Positions 46,678 through 58,762 of a stretch of DNA of 64,000 nt are shown in pieces. Where the stretch lies: NCBI GenBank assembly GCA_951799425.1, contig OX637391.1, positions 28,329,701 through 28,393,700 on the forward strand. Reading direction: 5' to 3'. The notes under the pieces are model-generated. The model was not told the origin of the DNA. It was given only the letters and a program-made list of their open reading frames with translations, and searched no databases. The position numbers and the translations under genes were made by a program. How positions within the stretch are numbered: the stretch's first letter is position 1; every line of letters begins with the position of its first letter. The stretch comes from Ilex aquifolium (Eukaryota > Streptophyta > Magnoliopsida > Aquifoliales > Aquifoliaceae).

Positions 46678-48837
46678 TGTAACACCCCGCATTTTCTTTT
46701 ATATATGTATATAGATATATAGTAAGTATTTGTTGTAAAAATGTGGATATGTGATGATGTATGCATGAACTATGTAGATTGTTAGAGTAGAAATAAAAAT
46801 GTTAGGCGAGGTAATAGGGTATGTATTGGAAGCTAGGAAGTATTCCGGAGTGAAAGCACACTTTAGAGAAAATTTGGGTAGAAGAATTTTAGACACTGTC
46901 TTAGTGTTTGGATCATAACTTTTTATCCTGATTTCCATTTTGATCTGAAATTTTGACAGTGGATATTATACTTCCAGGGCTACAAAATAGTATTTCACGA
47001 AAAATTTCCAAATCAATCTCTAAATAGGCCAAAACTTCATTGGAAGTTAAAGCAAAAACAGGAATTCCGTTCGAACGTGAATCGACGTTCGAACGTGAAT
47101 AAACGTTCGAACGAAAGTGCATTCCAGTACTCTTGTCTGATGGAAAAACAGAAGTACTAGGAGCAACGACCGTTCGAACGCCAATGACGAATCTGGGTTT
47201 CAGAAATCACGCACAAGAGACCATTTCTCACCCTATAAATACATAAGGACGCCTCTCTTTGCATCATTTCAACATTTCTAACCCTAGGAAGACTTAGAGA
47301 AGAGGAAAGAAGGGGAAAAACACAAGATCAATGGAGGATTTACACATTGAAGAGGATCAAAACTTCAAGTTTTTCAAGAACACTAAGGAAGAAGAAGGTA
47401 GGGGTTTCCTTCCATTCTCTTACATTGAGGTTAGGGCTTATGTATATATGTATGTTTTGCTCTAAATGTTATATATATGATATGAAATCATCATCTCTTA
47501 GTCTTTTGGGCAAAGATTACATGTTTTAACAAAGTTAGGGTTGAATACCCATGAAATCTCTTTTTTGTGTTTCAAAACCCTAGTTTTTGGAGAGTGATGG
47601 ATTTTCTTCTTAAATTCTTCCTTTATTATTGATTTTGAAACCATAGTGCTTTGTGTTGAGTAATAAAATGATGTTGTGGTGATCTCTTGTATTTTTGTAA
47701 TTGTTTATTGAAATTGTCATGTGATAAATTTGGGGGTTTTAAAGATATACTTGTAAATTGTGAAATTGGATTTGGTATTGTATCTCTTATGAGTGTGGGA
47801 TGACCATGGGTGGCCTTTGACGAGATATCGTAGAGTGGGTAGACGTGTTGCTTGCTCCGTGTGGGTTGGCATTTCTCCTACCACTCGTAGTGGGGTTAGT
47901 GCTTTGGTAAGACTAAACCGCTATTGCTCACGAGTGCCGTGTCAGAGGGTTAGTATACTAATACCTGGGTTGGATACGTCACTGCCATTGGTATGGCATA
48001 CGCCCTTCCTAAAGGATGGATATCTTTGATAAGATTTGTGTAGGTGTGTGTGGGCTAGATATTACTCAATGTGTTGATTCATGGGGTTTGCTTTACATCA
48101 TGTTTGAGATACATATACATATGGATGGATTATTGTATTATTGTGAAAAATGGTTACCTACAAGCACTTGTGGGAGTATGGGATTCCACAAGGTCTTGTG
48201 GGAAAATGGTTTATATTTTGGGAAATGGATATGTGTTGGATCTTGGTTTCTTTTACTGTTCATTTAAATTACTGTTGTTACTTAAACTTGAGATCCATTC
48301 TAACATGTCCATGTTTTACTTCAAAGATTATATATGCTATTTGTGAAATGAGACCGGCCATTTTATATGCTTTTATAAACCTTGTTCGAGTTTGGGAGGA
48401 ATGTTGCTACAGAGCTTAGTGCTCACCCCCTACAGTTAAACATTTTCAGATTTGGTGCTAGAGGAGAATCTCGGAGTTGACGAGCCGGAGTATTGGGAGG
48501 CCCCACCCGAGGGGAATCTAGATCCCGAGGTGGACCTGTAGAGACATAACTTCTTTTATACTAGACTTGAGAATTTATTTTAAAATCATGTGAAGTTTAG
48601 TTTTCTTTTGTTATTCCGCTACTAAGTTACGTTTGATCCTTTGAGATGTAAATGCCATAGTTTGGCATATTCTTTTGATATTGTGGTCATAGCTTGGCTT
48701 ATTCTTTTGGGATGATATTGTAAATTCTATGGATGATGAATGGAAATTTTTTTTTATTGATGGATTATCTTAGTGCTCTCATTATGTAAATGGTTTTAGA
48801 ATGTAATGCCGTCCAGGGTGTGTTTTGGGGCGTTACA
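46678..48837 (+). repeat. 3' LTR of Tekay-C
   Basis: 2160 bp from TGTAACACCCCGCATTTTC to GGGGCGTTACA. Four palindromes (47068, 47086, 47104, 47171) against five in the 5' LTR. TATAAAT is at 47234-47240. The 78-codon frame is at 47793-48029. Confidence 0.95.
47068..47240 (+). promoter_or_regulatory. Tekay-C 3' LTR promoter module, CGTTCGAACG class
   Basis: Three palindromes with exact 18-bp period (47068-47113), the AGTACT pair, a fourth palindrome at 47171-47180, a 53-bp gap, then TATAAATAC. Confidence 0.87.
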
Positions 48838-49081
48838 TTTCCTTTTCTTTTCCCTCTTTTCTTCTTCTTTTGTTTTTCTGTATCATATTGATTTAGAAGA
48901 GGGTGCAAGAAAATTATGTAGCAAATGTAGGTTTGATAGATATTCTTATGTGGCTCGGGTATTTTTCGGGTTTCAAGAAAAGAGTTTATACTTTTTCAGG
49001 CTCAATCCTGGCTTAACTAAGGATATAATTTTGTAAAAGAAATGGTCAAGGCTCAAAATTAACCAAACATGGCCTAAGATC
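48838..49081 (-). other. Athila-2 piece between Tekay-C and Tekay-D
   Basis: 244 bp of the Athila-2 3' noncoding region. It resembles Athila-1 around 31262-31330 (GAGG.TG.AAGAAAATTA). It ends with AGATC (49077-49081), the target site of Tekay-D. Nothing else seen. Confidence 0.75.
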
Positions 49082-51382
49082 TGTAACACCCCACATTTTC
49101 GTTCATATAGATATATAGATATAGCAAATAATGGTTGTAAAGATGTGGATAGGGGTATTGAAGTGTGTTTGAACTTTGTAAATTTGAAAAGTAAAGATTT
49201 AAAATGTTAATGAAAATCATAGTTGAAATTTAGTTTTAGTGAGTGAAAATATAAAATGTTAGGTCCTATAACTTGTATTAGATAGGTTTGGTGTATAAAT
49301 ATGTGTTGGAGAGGTTTGTGATGGATTTGGTTAGTTTTGGAATGGATTGGAAATGGAAAACAAAAGAAATAGGCAAAACTGGGTAAATGGTACCGGTACT
49401 GAATGGTACCGGTACTAAGTACCGGTACCCAGATTCCAGAAGGTTTCTTGTACCGGTACTGGGTACCGGTACTGAATGGTACCGGTACTGAGTACCGGTA
49501 CTACCGAAACCAGACTGTTTATTTTAAAGTCGCGAATTTCGGTCTCTCTCTCTCTCTCCCTATAAATACTTAAGGCCGACTATTTGAGCCCCATTTCAGC
49601 CTTCTAAACCCTAGGCACCTTTAGAGAGAAAGAGAGGGAGAGAAGAACATCAAAGATAAGGAGAGATACACCATTTTAGAAGATTAAAATCCTAGATTTC
49701 TAAGATTTCATCTCTCTACTCATTCTCTTTTCTTCCCTTCTTCACCCACTCTCACCCAAATCTTTTGAAAACCCTATGGAGAGGAGATTAAAAGGAAAAA
49801 AAAGGAAAGCAAGAAGGTCTTGAAGCTTGGGTAATTGGCTAAAACTCTTGAGCATTGAGGTAGAGGATTTCTTCCTAATCTCTTACATTGAGGCTAGGGT
49901 TTATGGATATATATATATATATGTTTTTCACTCTTATCCTTATATACATGATAAGAAATACATGATTCTTGTTCCTCTTGAAATAAATGCCATGTTTTGA
50001 ACATTGTGATGGTTGGGTAACTATTAAATTTCTCTTTTTCATCTTCAAACCTTGGTTTTAAAGAGAAATGGACTTTTCCCTCTAATTTTCCTTGGTATTG
50101 CTTTCAAAACTTTAGTGTTTGATATTGTACACCAAAATGTTACTTATGATGATCTCTTGCTCATTTTCTTCCATCATATTATGAAACATTATATTCGAAA
50201 TTGTGGAATTTGGTAATTCCTTGAAATGTTGATGAATTGAGAATATTTTGGTTTCCTCAATTGTATGGTTGTTGTGAGGGACTTGGATTGCCTTCAAGAG
50301 ATGCCGTAGAGTGTTAGAGGTTAGTCTACCCCAGTGGGGGTGAGATGGTTTCCTAGCACTTGTAGTGGGTTGTCATTTGGTAATGAAACCACTATCGTTC
50401 ACTGGAGTTCGAACAAGGGATAGTATACTTTTCCTGGGAAGGGACTCGTCACTGCCATTGGGATGGTAGACGCCATTTCCTAAAATGCTTGTGAATGTGA
50501 TTGTGATTGGTGGACTAGGTATAATCGTTGGGTAGATTCATGAGAATCAATTAACATACATGGTACGGGGATGAACCAATATACTTGGGATGATGAGTTG
50601 GAACGTCTCGGCCGGTGCATTGGTATGGGACAATGCATCGGAAGACGCCCTTCCGAATTGGCCTAACTTTGGACACGGTGTATTGTTGTTCAATTTAATT
50701 TATTCTTTTACTTGATTGTTGTTATGGTTTAAACTTGAGATCTATTTAAAATATCCTGCTTTTCCTTCAAAATGTTATATATGCTATTTGTGAAAATGAG
50801 ACCAACCGTTTTATATGCTTTCCTAAACCTTGTTTGAGTTTGGGAAGATTTTGCTACAGAGCTTCGTGCTCATCCCCTACAATTAACATTTTTCAGATGA
50901 TGTTATAGAGGAGGAGCTTGGCGCTAATGAGCCGGGCCTTGGGGAAGCCTCATTAGAGGGGTACCTGGATCCCGAGTGGGACATGTAGAGATGCCCCTTT
51001 TATTTTTGTACTAGACTAGGAACCAATATGTACAAACATTGTAAAGTCCAGTTTCTTTTGAAATTCCGCTGCAATATATTCATGTAATTCTTTTGGGTTG
51101 TAATGGCCTTAGTTTGGCTTATTCTTTTGGGATGATTGTTGTGGATAGTATATATGGTGAATGAAATATTTTGGATTTGATGGTTAGATAGACCCGGTGT
51201 GGTCAAGGTATTATAAATGTACAGGTTGTGAGTTTTGGGAGAGCTTCCCGTACGAAGGAGACTCTGCCCAAATTTTGTTAAAATTAAGAATGTTTCTTAT
51301 TTGATGGATATATATTTAGTGCTCTCATGATGTGAATGTTTTAGAATGTAATGCCGTCCAGGGTGGTATTTGGGGCGTTACA
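49082..51382 (+). repeat. 5' LTR of Tekay-D
   Basis: 2301 bp, TGTAACACCCCACATTTTC...GGGGCGTTACA. Contains seven GTACCGGTAC palindromes (49390-49501) and TATAAAT at 49561-49567. Confidence 0.94.
49390..49567 (+). promoter_or_regulatory. Tekay-D 5' LTR promoter module, GTACCGGTAC class
   Basis: Perfect palindromes start at 49390, 49406, 49419, 49450, 49463, 49479 and 49492, so starts are 16 or 13 bp apart (spacers TGAATG, TAA, TGG, TGA). TATAAATAC follows after 59 bp, with a CT repeat in between. Confidence 0.87.
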
Positions 51383-51385
51383 GAA

Positions 51386-51872
51386 TGGTATCAGAGCCTA
51401 GGCTTTAGGTCTTACATGGGAGCTGTAGGTTATGGATTACCACTGGAAAAGGTAGGACTAGGTTGAAGAAATCGTAGGCTTGTATTGGTTTGAAGCTATG
51501 TGTTTATCAGATAGGTTAGATTCATTTTATATTTAGTGTAAGGGTTAATTATTTGTTCGAATTCGATGAGTTGTCTCGCTACGCAATCAAGTTTGTGGTC
51601 ACTGAGGCAAGGAGAGCTAAACACTTTGAACAAGATTTGAGGCCTTCCATCCGCGAGAAGCTGGTTACACTCTTAATTCGAGTAGAAATTCTCGACGCCA
51701 AGGAAAAAGTGCTTCGCAACGAAGTTATCATCTTGGTAAAGGTTTGGTGGCAACACCATGGAGTGGAGGAAGCTACATGAGAACCGGAGCAAGAAAGGCG
51801 GGAGAAGCCTCCATTTTTGTTCGCTACTTGAGGTAAGTTTCGAGGACGAAACTTTCTTTAAGGGGGGTGGAT
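51386..51872 (+). pseudogene. Tekay-D primer site and reduced internal region (fossil)
   Basis: TGGTATCAGAGC (51386-51397) three bases after the LTR, then leader, a short gag-like piece (FDELSRYAIKFVVTEARRAK), a chromodomain-end piece (VKVWWQHHGVEEAT) and a purine tract AAGGGGGGTGG before 51873. Non-functional. Confidence 0.8.
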
Positions 51873-52394
51873 TGTAACACCCCGCATTTTCGTTTATATA
51901 TGTATATAGATGTATATTAAATAATGGTTGTAAAAAATGTGGAGATGTGTAAGGATGTAAGAATAAATTATATAGATTGTAATAGTAGGAGAACGCTAGA
52001 GATAAATATGGATTGGGAAGTTGGAGTTTCCAAGACGATTAAACTTGGAAAGGGTGACTAGATAAATTTCTAAATATTTTTAGGACAAAATAAGGTGTCC
52101 ATTGAATCCGGAAGGTCGAACAACCTTGGGAGAGGTAATATGAGGTGTATTGGAAGCTAGGAAGTATTCCGGAGTGAAAACACACTTAGAGAAAATTTGG
52201 GTAAAAAGGAGTTGGGACACCTTCTAGTATTTTGGTCATAACTTTTTACCCTTATATCCAATTGATCTGAAATTTTTACAGTAGATAGTAGACATCTAGG
52301 GCTACAAAAGTGTATCTCATGAAAATTTTCCAATTCGACCTCTAAATGGGTAAAAATCGCGCTGGAAGTTGGAACAAAAATCTGGCAGTCAAAC

Positions 52395-52521
52395 CGTACC
52401 GGTACGCGTACCGGTACGCCGAACTCCAGTAGCTAAACCGTACCGGTACGCGTACCGGTACGCCCGATAAAGCCCAGCCCGATCCAACTTCCGGTCTTTC
52501 TCCATTTCTTCCACTATAAAT
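52395..52521 (+). promoter_or_regulatory. promoter module, paired CGTACCGGTACG class
   Basis: Two pairs of abutting 12-bp palindromes (period 12), the second followed by CCCGA. TATAAATAC lies 52 bp downstream. The LARD LTR has the same pairing and the same CCCGA extension (19435-19462). Confidence 0.87.
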
Positions 52522-53286
52522 ACTTAATGCCGCCTCCTTAATCCTCATTACACCACTTCAAACCCTAGAAACCATTAGAGAGAGAGAGAAGAAGAGAAAA
52601 ACACAAAAAAATCAAGAGAGATTTACACCTTGAATAAGATCAAACCCTAGTTTTTCAAGAACCCACTTCTCCACCCCATTTTCTCTTCTATACTTTCACT
52701 TCACTCTCACTTAAATCTCTTAGAGCCCTAGGAGAAAGTAACAAGGGAGCAAGAAAAGGGACTAAGGGAGTCCTTACAGCTTGGGTCTTTGCTTTGAGCT
52801 TTGGATTAAAAAGGTAGGGGTTTCCTCTCACTCTCTTACATTGAGGCTAGGGTATTTATGTATGTATGTTTTGGCTATCAATGGTATATATATATGTTAG
52901 GAAATCATCTTCTCTTGGGCTTTTTGACAAAGATTTTATGTTTACACAAAGTTAGGGTTGTATACCCATGAAACCCCTCTCTTGTTTGAAAAACCCTAGT
53001 TTTCAAGAGGGATGGGTTTTCCTTTTTGAACTCTTCCTTTATTCTTGATTTAAAAACTTTAGTGTTTCATATTGAACAACAAAATGGTATTTATGATGAT
53101 CTCTTGTATTTTTCCTTCATTGTCTATTGAAATTGCCTCAAGTTGGATGTGTGGAATTTTATGAAAATTTGCTTGAGAAATTGGGGATTTATGGTATTGT
53201 TGGTAATGTGAGATGTTTGTTGATATGTTATCTCTTGCGTAGTTGTACGATACTAACATGGTTTACTATTGACCGGGTGTCATGTA

Positions 53287-53395
53287 GTGGGTAGACGGCT
53301 TTGTATGCCACGCGGGTATGAACTTTTCCTACCACATGGTGTGGGTAGACGTCTTTGTACGCCGTGTGGGTACGAACATTTCCTAGCACTAATGA
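53287..53395 (+). repeat. 54-bp tandem duplication in a Tekay LTR
   Basis: Two units starting GTGGGTAGAC at 53287 and 53341 with the shared body CTTTGTA(T/C)GCC and TTTCCTA. The same pair occurs in Tekay-E at about 63109-63210, whereas Tekay-A and C LTRs have one unit. It marks the D/E subfamily. Confidence 0.8.
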
Positions 53396-54189
53396 TAACG
53401 GTGTAGTAACGTGGGTTGTGTCGGACATACGGTGTGGGTATCGTGCATTGTACCAAAAATGGTTTCGACAAGAGTTTCGGGAAGTATGGGATTCCGCGAG
53501 AACTTGTTGGAAACAGTTTATGGTAGAATGGATTATCAATGGTATATTTTGTTTATTTATTCATTTCAATTACTGTTGCTATCTAAACTTGAGATCTGTT
53601 AAATGTCCTCATTTTACTTCAAATGTTATATATGTTATTTGTGAAATGAGACCGACCGTTTTATATACTTTGCTAAACCTTGTTTGGGTTTGGGAGGATT
53701 TTTCTACAGAGCTTCGTGCTCACCCCCTACCGTTGAATATTTTTTTTCAGATTTTGTGCCAGAGGATGAGCTCGGTGCTCATGAGCCGGGCCATGGAGAG
53801 GCTTCACTAGAGGGATACTTGGATCCCGAGTGGGACATCTAGAGATGTCGCTTACTTTTGCTCTAGACTAGGATATTCATTGTAAACCTTGTAAAGTCTA
53901 GTTTTCTTTTGTTATTTCCGCTGTGCTACATTAGTTGATTTTTGAAATGTAAAGGCCAAAATGGGTCTATTCTTTTGGGATAATGATGTAAATTTTATGG
54001 ATGATGAATGGAGAATTTTCTTATTGATGAAATTATATTAGTGCTCTCATGTTGTGAATGGTCTTAGAATGTAATGCTGTCCAGGGTGGTATTTGGGGCG
54101 TTACAATAATACTACCTTGTCCCAAAATATATTATGGTGGGGTAAACCCTAAATCTTTTCTTATGCCTTCAAACCCTAGTTTACAAAGG

Positions 54190-55020
54190 AGATGTGTTTT
54201 TCTCTTGATTTCTCCTTTATTCTTGATTCCCGAACTTAAATATTATTTGTTCTAAGCTATGTTATGGGTGGGTGACCACCAAATCCTTTTGGTATGCCCT
54301 TGAAATCCTAGTTTTCAAGGGAGAGGTGTTTTCTCTTTATCTTGCCTCTGTCATTGATTTCAAACCTTGATAGTCGTTTGTTATCGATTTCAATACATGA
54401 TTGTTACTTTATCTCTGATTCCAAGCTTAATGATCCATTTGTTCTTGGTATCAAAAATTTGATATTCGTTTGTTATTGGTTCTACCCTTGTGATTCAATT
54501 ATTTTCAATATTCAATACTTGATATTCTTTATTCTTGGTTCCAAGACTTGAGTGTTCTTTTGGTCTTGATTTCTAAGCTTTATAATCTTTTGTTCTTGAT
54601 TTCACACCTTAATAGTTGTTTGTTATTGATTTCCATACATGATCGTTCCGTTAAATCTTAATTTCTCCTTTGTTCACGACTTTCACGCTTGATACGCCTT
54701 TATTCTGGATTTCCAAACTTAATATTTATTTGCTCTTGATAGCCAAATTTGATATTCATTTGATTGATTATAACTATTGTAAGTCATGTATTCTTGATAT
54801 TCAATACTTGACATCCTTTGGTTCTTGATTTCAAGACTTGACATTCAATTGCTCTTGATTTCAATACTTGATTTCTCCTTGTCCTTGAGTTCAAAACTCG
54901 ATACTCTTTAGTTCTTGGTTACAAAGCTTGATATGCATCTGTTATTGACTCCAAGACTCGATTGTTACTTTGTTCTTGATTCCCAAGCTTGATTATTTAT
55001 TTGTTCCTTAATTCAAAATT
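54190..55020 (+). repeat. degenerate ~30-bp tandem array in Tekay-D
   Basis: Same unit type as 44880-45900 and very similar in order over long stretches. It is preceded by two copies of an AAACCCTAG / GAAATCCTAG leader-like block about 130 bp apart (54160-54330). Confidence 0.78.
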
Positions 55021-55161
55021 CTAAAGATTGGTATTGACCAATAAAATGGTATTTTCGATGATATTATGTTAATTTTTCTTAATTTATTTCGTTGGAAAAA
55101 TGTATATGGATTTGGAAGCTAAGATGGGAGGACAAGTCGGGTTAGGTTTCAACTGTAACCT

Positions 55162-55790
55162 TTGGTGGATTGTAATTTATATCAGAGTGCGCAGCGAACT
55201 AACGAAGTAAGGACTACAATGGGGAAACTACGGAGAAGATTCAACTCCTCCGAGAGAGGCTACGCATGGCGCAAAGTAGATAGAAGAGCTATGCGGACCA
55301 CAGACGAAGATCCTTGGAATTCAAAGTGGGAGATTACATGTTTCCCAAGGTGTCACACAAGAAGGACGTGTTTCGATTCGGCAAGAAGGAGAAGTTAGCG
55401 CCAAGATATACCGGACCGTTTGAAGTGATCAAAGCGGTAGGCAATGCGGCGTATCAACTTCGACTACCAGCCCAGCTATCCGGAGTACATGGCGTGTTTC
55501 ACGTGTCGATGTTGAGGACGTGTCACTCGGATGCAACTCCAGTCGTGAACTTGGAGGAGATGGAAATTTAAGACGGAGCAACCTACGAAGAACAACCGGT
55601 AGAAATTCTCGACGCAAAGGAAAAAGGTACTCCGTAACAAAGTCATCCGACTAGTGAAGGTTTGGTGGCAACACCATGGAGTGGAGGAAGCTACATGGGA
55701 ACCGGAGCAAGAAATGCGGGAGAAGTATCCCTTTTTGTTCACTACTTGAGGTAAGTTTCGAGGACGAAACTTTCTTTAAGGGGGTTGGAT
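55162..55790 (+). pseudogene. Tekay-D integrase C-terminus and chromodomain (fossil)
   Basis: Parallel to 46056-46664: KLAPRYTGPFEVIKAVGNAA, GVHGVFHVSMLR, then the chromodomain end. The purine tract AAGGGGGTTGG precedes the 3' LTR at 55791. Broken. Confidence 0.85.
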
Positions 55791-58110
55791 TGTAACACCC
55801 CGCATTTTCGTTCATATAGATATATAGATGTAGCAAATAATGGTTGTAAAGATGTGGATAGGGGTATTGAAGTGTGTTTGAACTTTGTAAATTTGAAAAG
55901 TAAAGATTTAAAATGTTAATGAAAATCATAGTTGAAATTTAGTTTTAGTGAGTGAAAATATAAAATGTTAGGTCCTATAACTTGTATTAGATAGGTTTGG
56001 TGTATAAATATGTGTTGGAGAGGTTTGTGATGGATTTGGTTAGTTTTGGAATGGATTGGAAATGGAAAACAAAAGAAATAGGCAAAACTGGGTAAATGGT
56101 ATCGGTACTGGGTACCGGTACTGAATGGCACCGGTACTGAGTATCGGTACCCCGATTCCAGAAGGTTTCTTGTACCGGTACTGGGTACCGGTACTGAATG
56201 GTACCAGTACTGGGTACCGGTATTGAATGGTACCGGTACTACCGAAACCAGACTGTTTATTTTAAAGTCGCGAATTTCGGTCTCTCTCTCTCCCTATAAA
56301 TACTTAAGGCCGACTATTTGAGCCCCATTTCAGCCTTCTAAACCCTAGGCACCTTTAGAGAGAAAGAGAGGGAGAGAAGAACATCAAAGATAAGGAGAGA
56401 TACACCATTTTAGAAGATTAAAACCCTAGATTTCTAAGATTTCACCTCTCTACTCATTCTCTTTTCTTCCCTTCTTCACCCACTCTCACCCAAATCTTTT
56501 GAAAACCCTAGGGAGAGGAGATTAAAAGGAAAAGAAAGGAAAGCAAGAAGGTCTTGAAGCTTGGGTAATTGGCTAAAACTCTTGAGCATTGAGGTAGGGG
56601 ATTTCTTCCTAATCTCTTACATTGAGGCTAGGGTTTATGGATATATATATGTTTTTCACTCTTATCCTTATATACATGATAAGAAATACATGATTCTTGT
56701 TCTTCTTGAAATAAATGCCATGTTTTGAACATTGTGATGGTTGGGTAACTATTAAATTTCTCTTTTTCATCTTCAAACCTTGGTTTTAAAGAGAAATGGA
56801 CTTTTCCCTCTAATTTTCCTTGGTATTGCTTTCAAAACTTTAGTGTTTGATATTGTACACCAAAATGTTACTTATGATGACCTCTTGCTCATTTTCTTCC
56901 ATCATATTATGAAACATTATATTCAAAATTGTGGAATTTGGTAATTCCTTGAAATGTTGATGAATTGAGAATATTTTGGTTTCCTCAATTGTATGGTTGT
57001 TGTGAGGGACTTGGATTGCCTTCGAGAGATGTCGTAGAGTGTTAGAGGTTAGTCTACCCCAGTGGGGGTGAGATGGTTTCCTAGCACTTGTAGTGGGTTG
57101 TCATTTGGTAATGAAACCACTATCGTTCACTGGAGTTCGAACAAGGGATAGTATACTTTTCCTGGGAAGGGACTCGTCACTGCCATTGGGATGGTAGACG
57201 CCATTTCCTAAAATGCTTGTGAATGTGATTGTGATTGGTGGACTAGGTATAATCGTTGGGTAGATTCATGAGAAGCAATCAACATACATGGTACGGTGAT
57301 GAACCAATATACTTGGGATGATGAGTTGGAATGTCTCGGCCGGTGCATTGGTATGGGACAATGCATCGGAAGACGCCCTTCCGAATTGGCCTAACTTTGG
57401 ACACGGTGTATTGTTGTTCAATTTAATTTATTCTTTTACTTGATTGTTGTTATGGTTTAAACTTGAGATCTATTTAAAATATCCTGCTTTTCCTTCAAAA
57501 TGTTATATATGCTGTTTGTGAAAATGAGACCAACCGTTTTATATGCTTTCCTAAACCTTGTTTGAGTTTGGGAAGATTTTGCTACAGAGCTTCGTGCTCA
57601 TCCCCTACAATTAACATTTTTCAGATGATGTTATAGAGGAGGAGCTAGGCGCTAATGAGCCGGGCCTTGGGGAAGCCTCATTAGAGGGGTACCTGGATCC
57701 CGAGTGGGACATGTAGAGATGCTCCTTTTATTTTTGTACTAGACTAGGAACCAATATGTACAAACATTGTAAAGTCCAATTTCTTTTGAAATTCCGCTGC
57801 AATATATTCATGTAATTCTTTTGGGTTGTAATGGCCTTAGTTTGGCTTATTCTTTTGGGATGATTGTTGTGGATAGTATATATGGTGAATGAAATATTTT
57901 GGATTTGATGGTTAGATAGACCCGGTGTGGTCAAGGTATTATAAATGTACAGGTTGTGAGCTTTGGGAGAGCTTCCCGTACGAAGGAGACTCTGCCCAAA
58001 TTTTGTTAAAATTAAGAATGTTTCTTATTTGATGGATATATATTTAGTGCTCTCATGATGTGAATGTTTTAAAATGTAATGCCGTCCAGGGTGGTATTTG
58101 GGGCGTTACA
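55791..58110 (+). repeat. 3' LTR of Tekay-D
   Basis: 2320 bp, near-identical to 49082-51382. The palindrome array (56099-56239) has nine units, several imperfect, against seven perfect ones in the 5' LTR. TATAAAT is at 56295-56301. Confidence 0.94.
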
Positions 58111-58762
58111 AGATCATTTTCCAGAAATCATATATTTGTACTCTTTCTAAATGAAAGTTAAGGAAAATTCTAATAATATAATTCAATAAGTGTTAATCAA
58201 AACAAAATTAATGAGATTATTCAAAGAAAATTGATCGTTGAATCGAAGAGTTTTATTTGAGTAGATATAGAATATCTCTCCGAGAATGATTAGCTCAAAT
58301 TCTGCAATTGGTTTTACATCTCCACTATATATATGCAAAGAGTGTAATATTTCACAAGGTTTCTAAAATAAGGAAATCTATTTTGTGCTTATAAGAATAA
58401 GTTTAAACAAAAATATTAAGATAATGCACAACTAAAATATGAAAATCCCGCGTGATCAGATTAAGACTATTCTTACAAAGCATTAAAATACTAACTCCAT
58501 TCAATCGTGAATCATATGAAATAGTTTTCCTAACTCAAAAATATCAGTTCCTTAAGTAACAAAAAAAAATTTAAACACACAATAGTTCAAAACATACATA
58601 AGTTCTAGTCAAATAAGTTTAAAACAAACAAGTGCAAAACATAAATTAAAGGTCAAGTGCATAAGTAAAAGTGCGTAATTAAAAATTTGAGTGAAAGATA
58701 GCAAACTTTTTGTGTAGAATCTCTAGTCTTTAAGAAGTAGAAGGTCCTCCTCCAAAACGTTC
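58111..58762 (-). other. Athila-2 3' noncoding piece
   Basis: AT-rich; partly alignable to Athila-1 around 31560-32100. No gene, no clear repeat. Confidence 0.65.

Larger units (their letters stand above)
25426..48837 (+). mobile_element. Tekay-C: Tekay-type chromovirus, non-autonomous form, split by Athila-1
   Basis: Plus-strand element with target duplication TTTCC at 25421-25425 and 48838-48842. The 5' LTR is 25426-26106 plus 42167-43662 (2177 bp together), interrupted by Athila-1. The internal region is 43663-46677 and the 3' LTR is 46678-48837 (2160 bp). The internal region has the primer site, a gag remnant with two zinc knuckles, a 30-bp repeat array and the integrase/chromodomain end. 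No RT or RNase H was recognised. The LTRs differ by about 2% by eye. It sits in the 3' noncoding part of Athila-2. Broken. Confidence 0.93.
51873..54105 (+). repeat. third LTR inside Tekay-D, different Tekay subfamily
   Basis: 2233 bp, TGTAACACCCCGCATTTTC...GGGGCGTTACA. Palindromes are CGTACCGGTACG in two head-to-tail pairs (52395-52418 and 52439-52462); TATAAAT is at 52515-52521. It is closest to the Tekay-E LTR (61852). It contains a tandem duplication at 53287-53395. Confidence 0.92.
49082..58110 (+). mobile_element. Tekay-D: mosaic Tekay-type element with three LTRs
   Basis: The outer LTRs 49082-51382 and 55791-58110 are nearly identical (well under 1% difference by eye outside the palindrome array) and flanked by AGATC (49077-49081, 58111-58115), so this is the youngest datable insertion here. 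Inside lies a third LTR (51873-54105) of another Tekay subfamily with its own purine tract on the left. Its right flank is not repeated on its left, so it is not a simple solo insertion. Internal pieces: 51383-51872 and 54106-55790, with gag and chromodomain remnants and a 30-bp array. Heavily reduced and broken. Confidence 0.88.

Noticed and set aside
51873-54105. Simple solo LTR inserted in Tekay-D
   Set aside because: The left flank is a Tekay purine tract and the right flank differs, so there is no target duplication.
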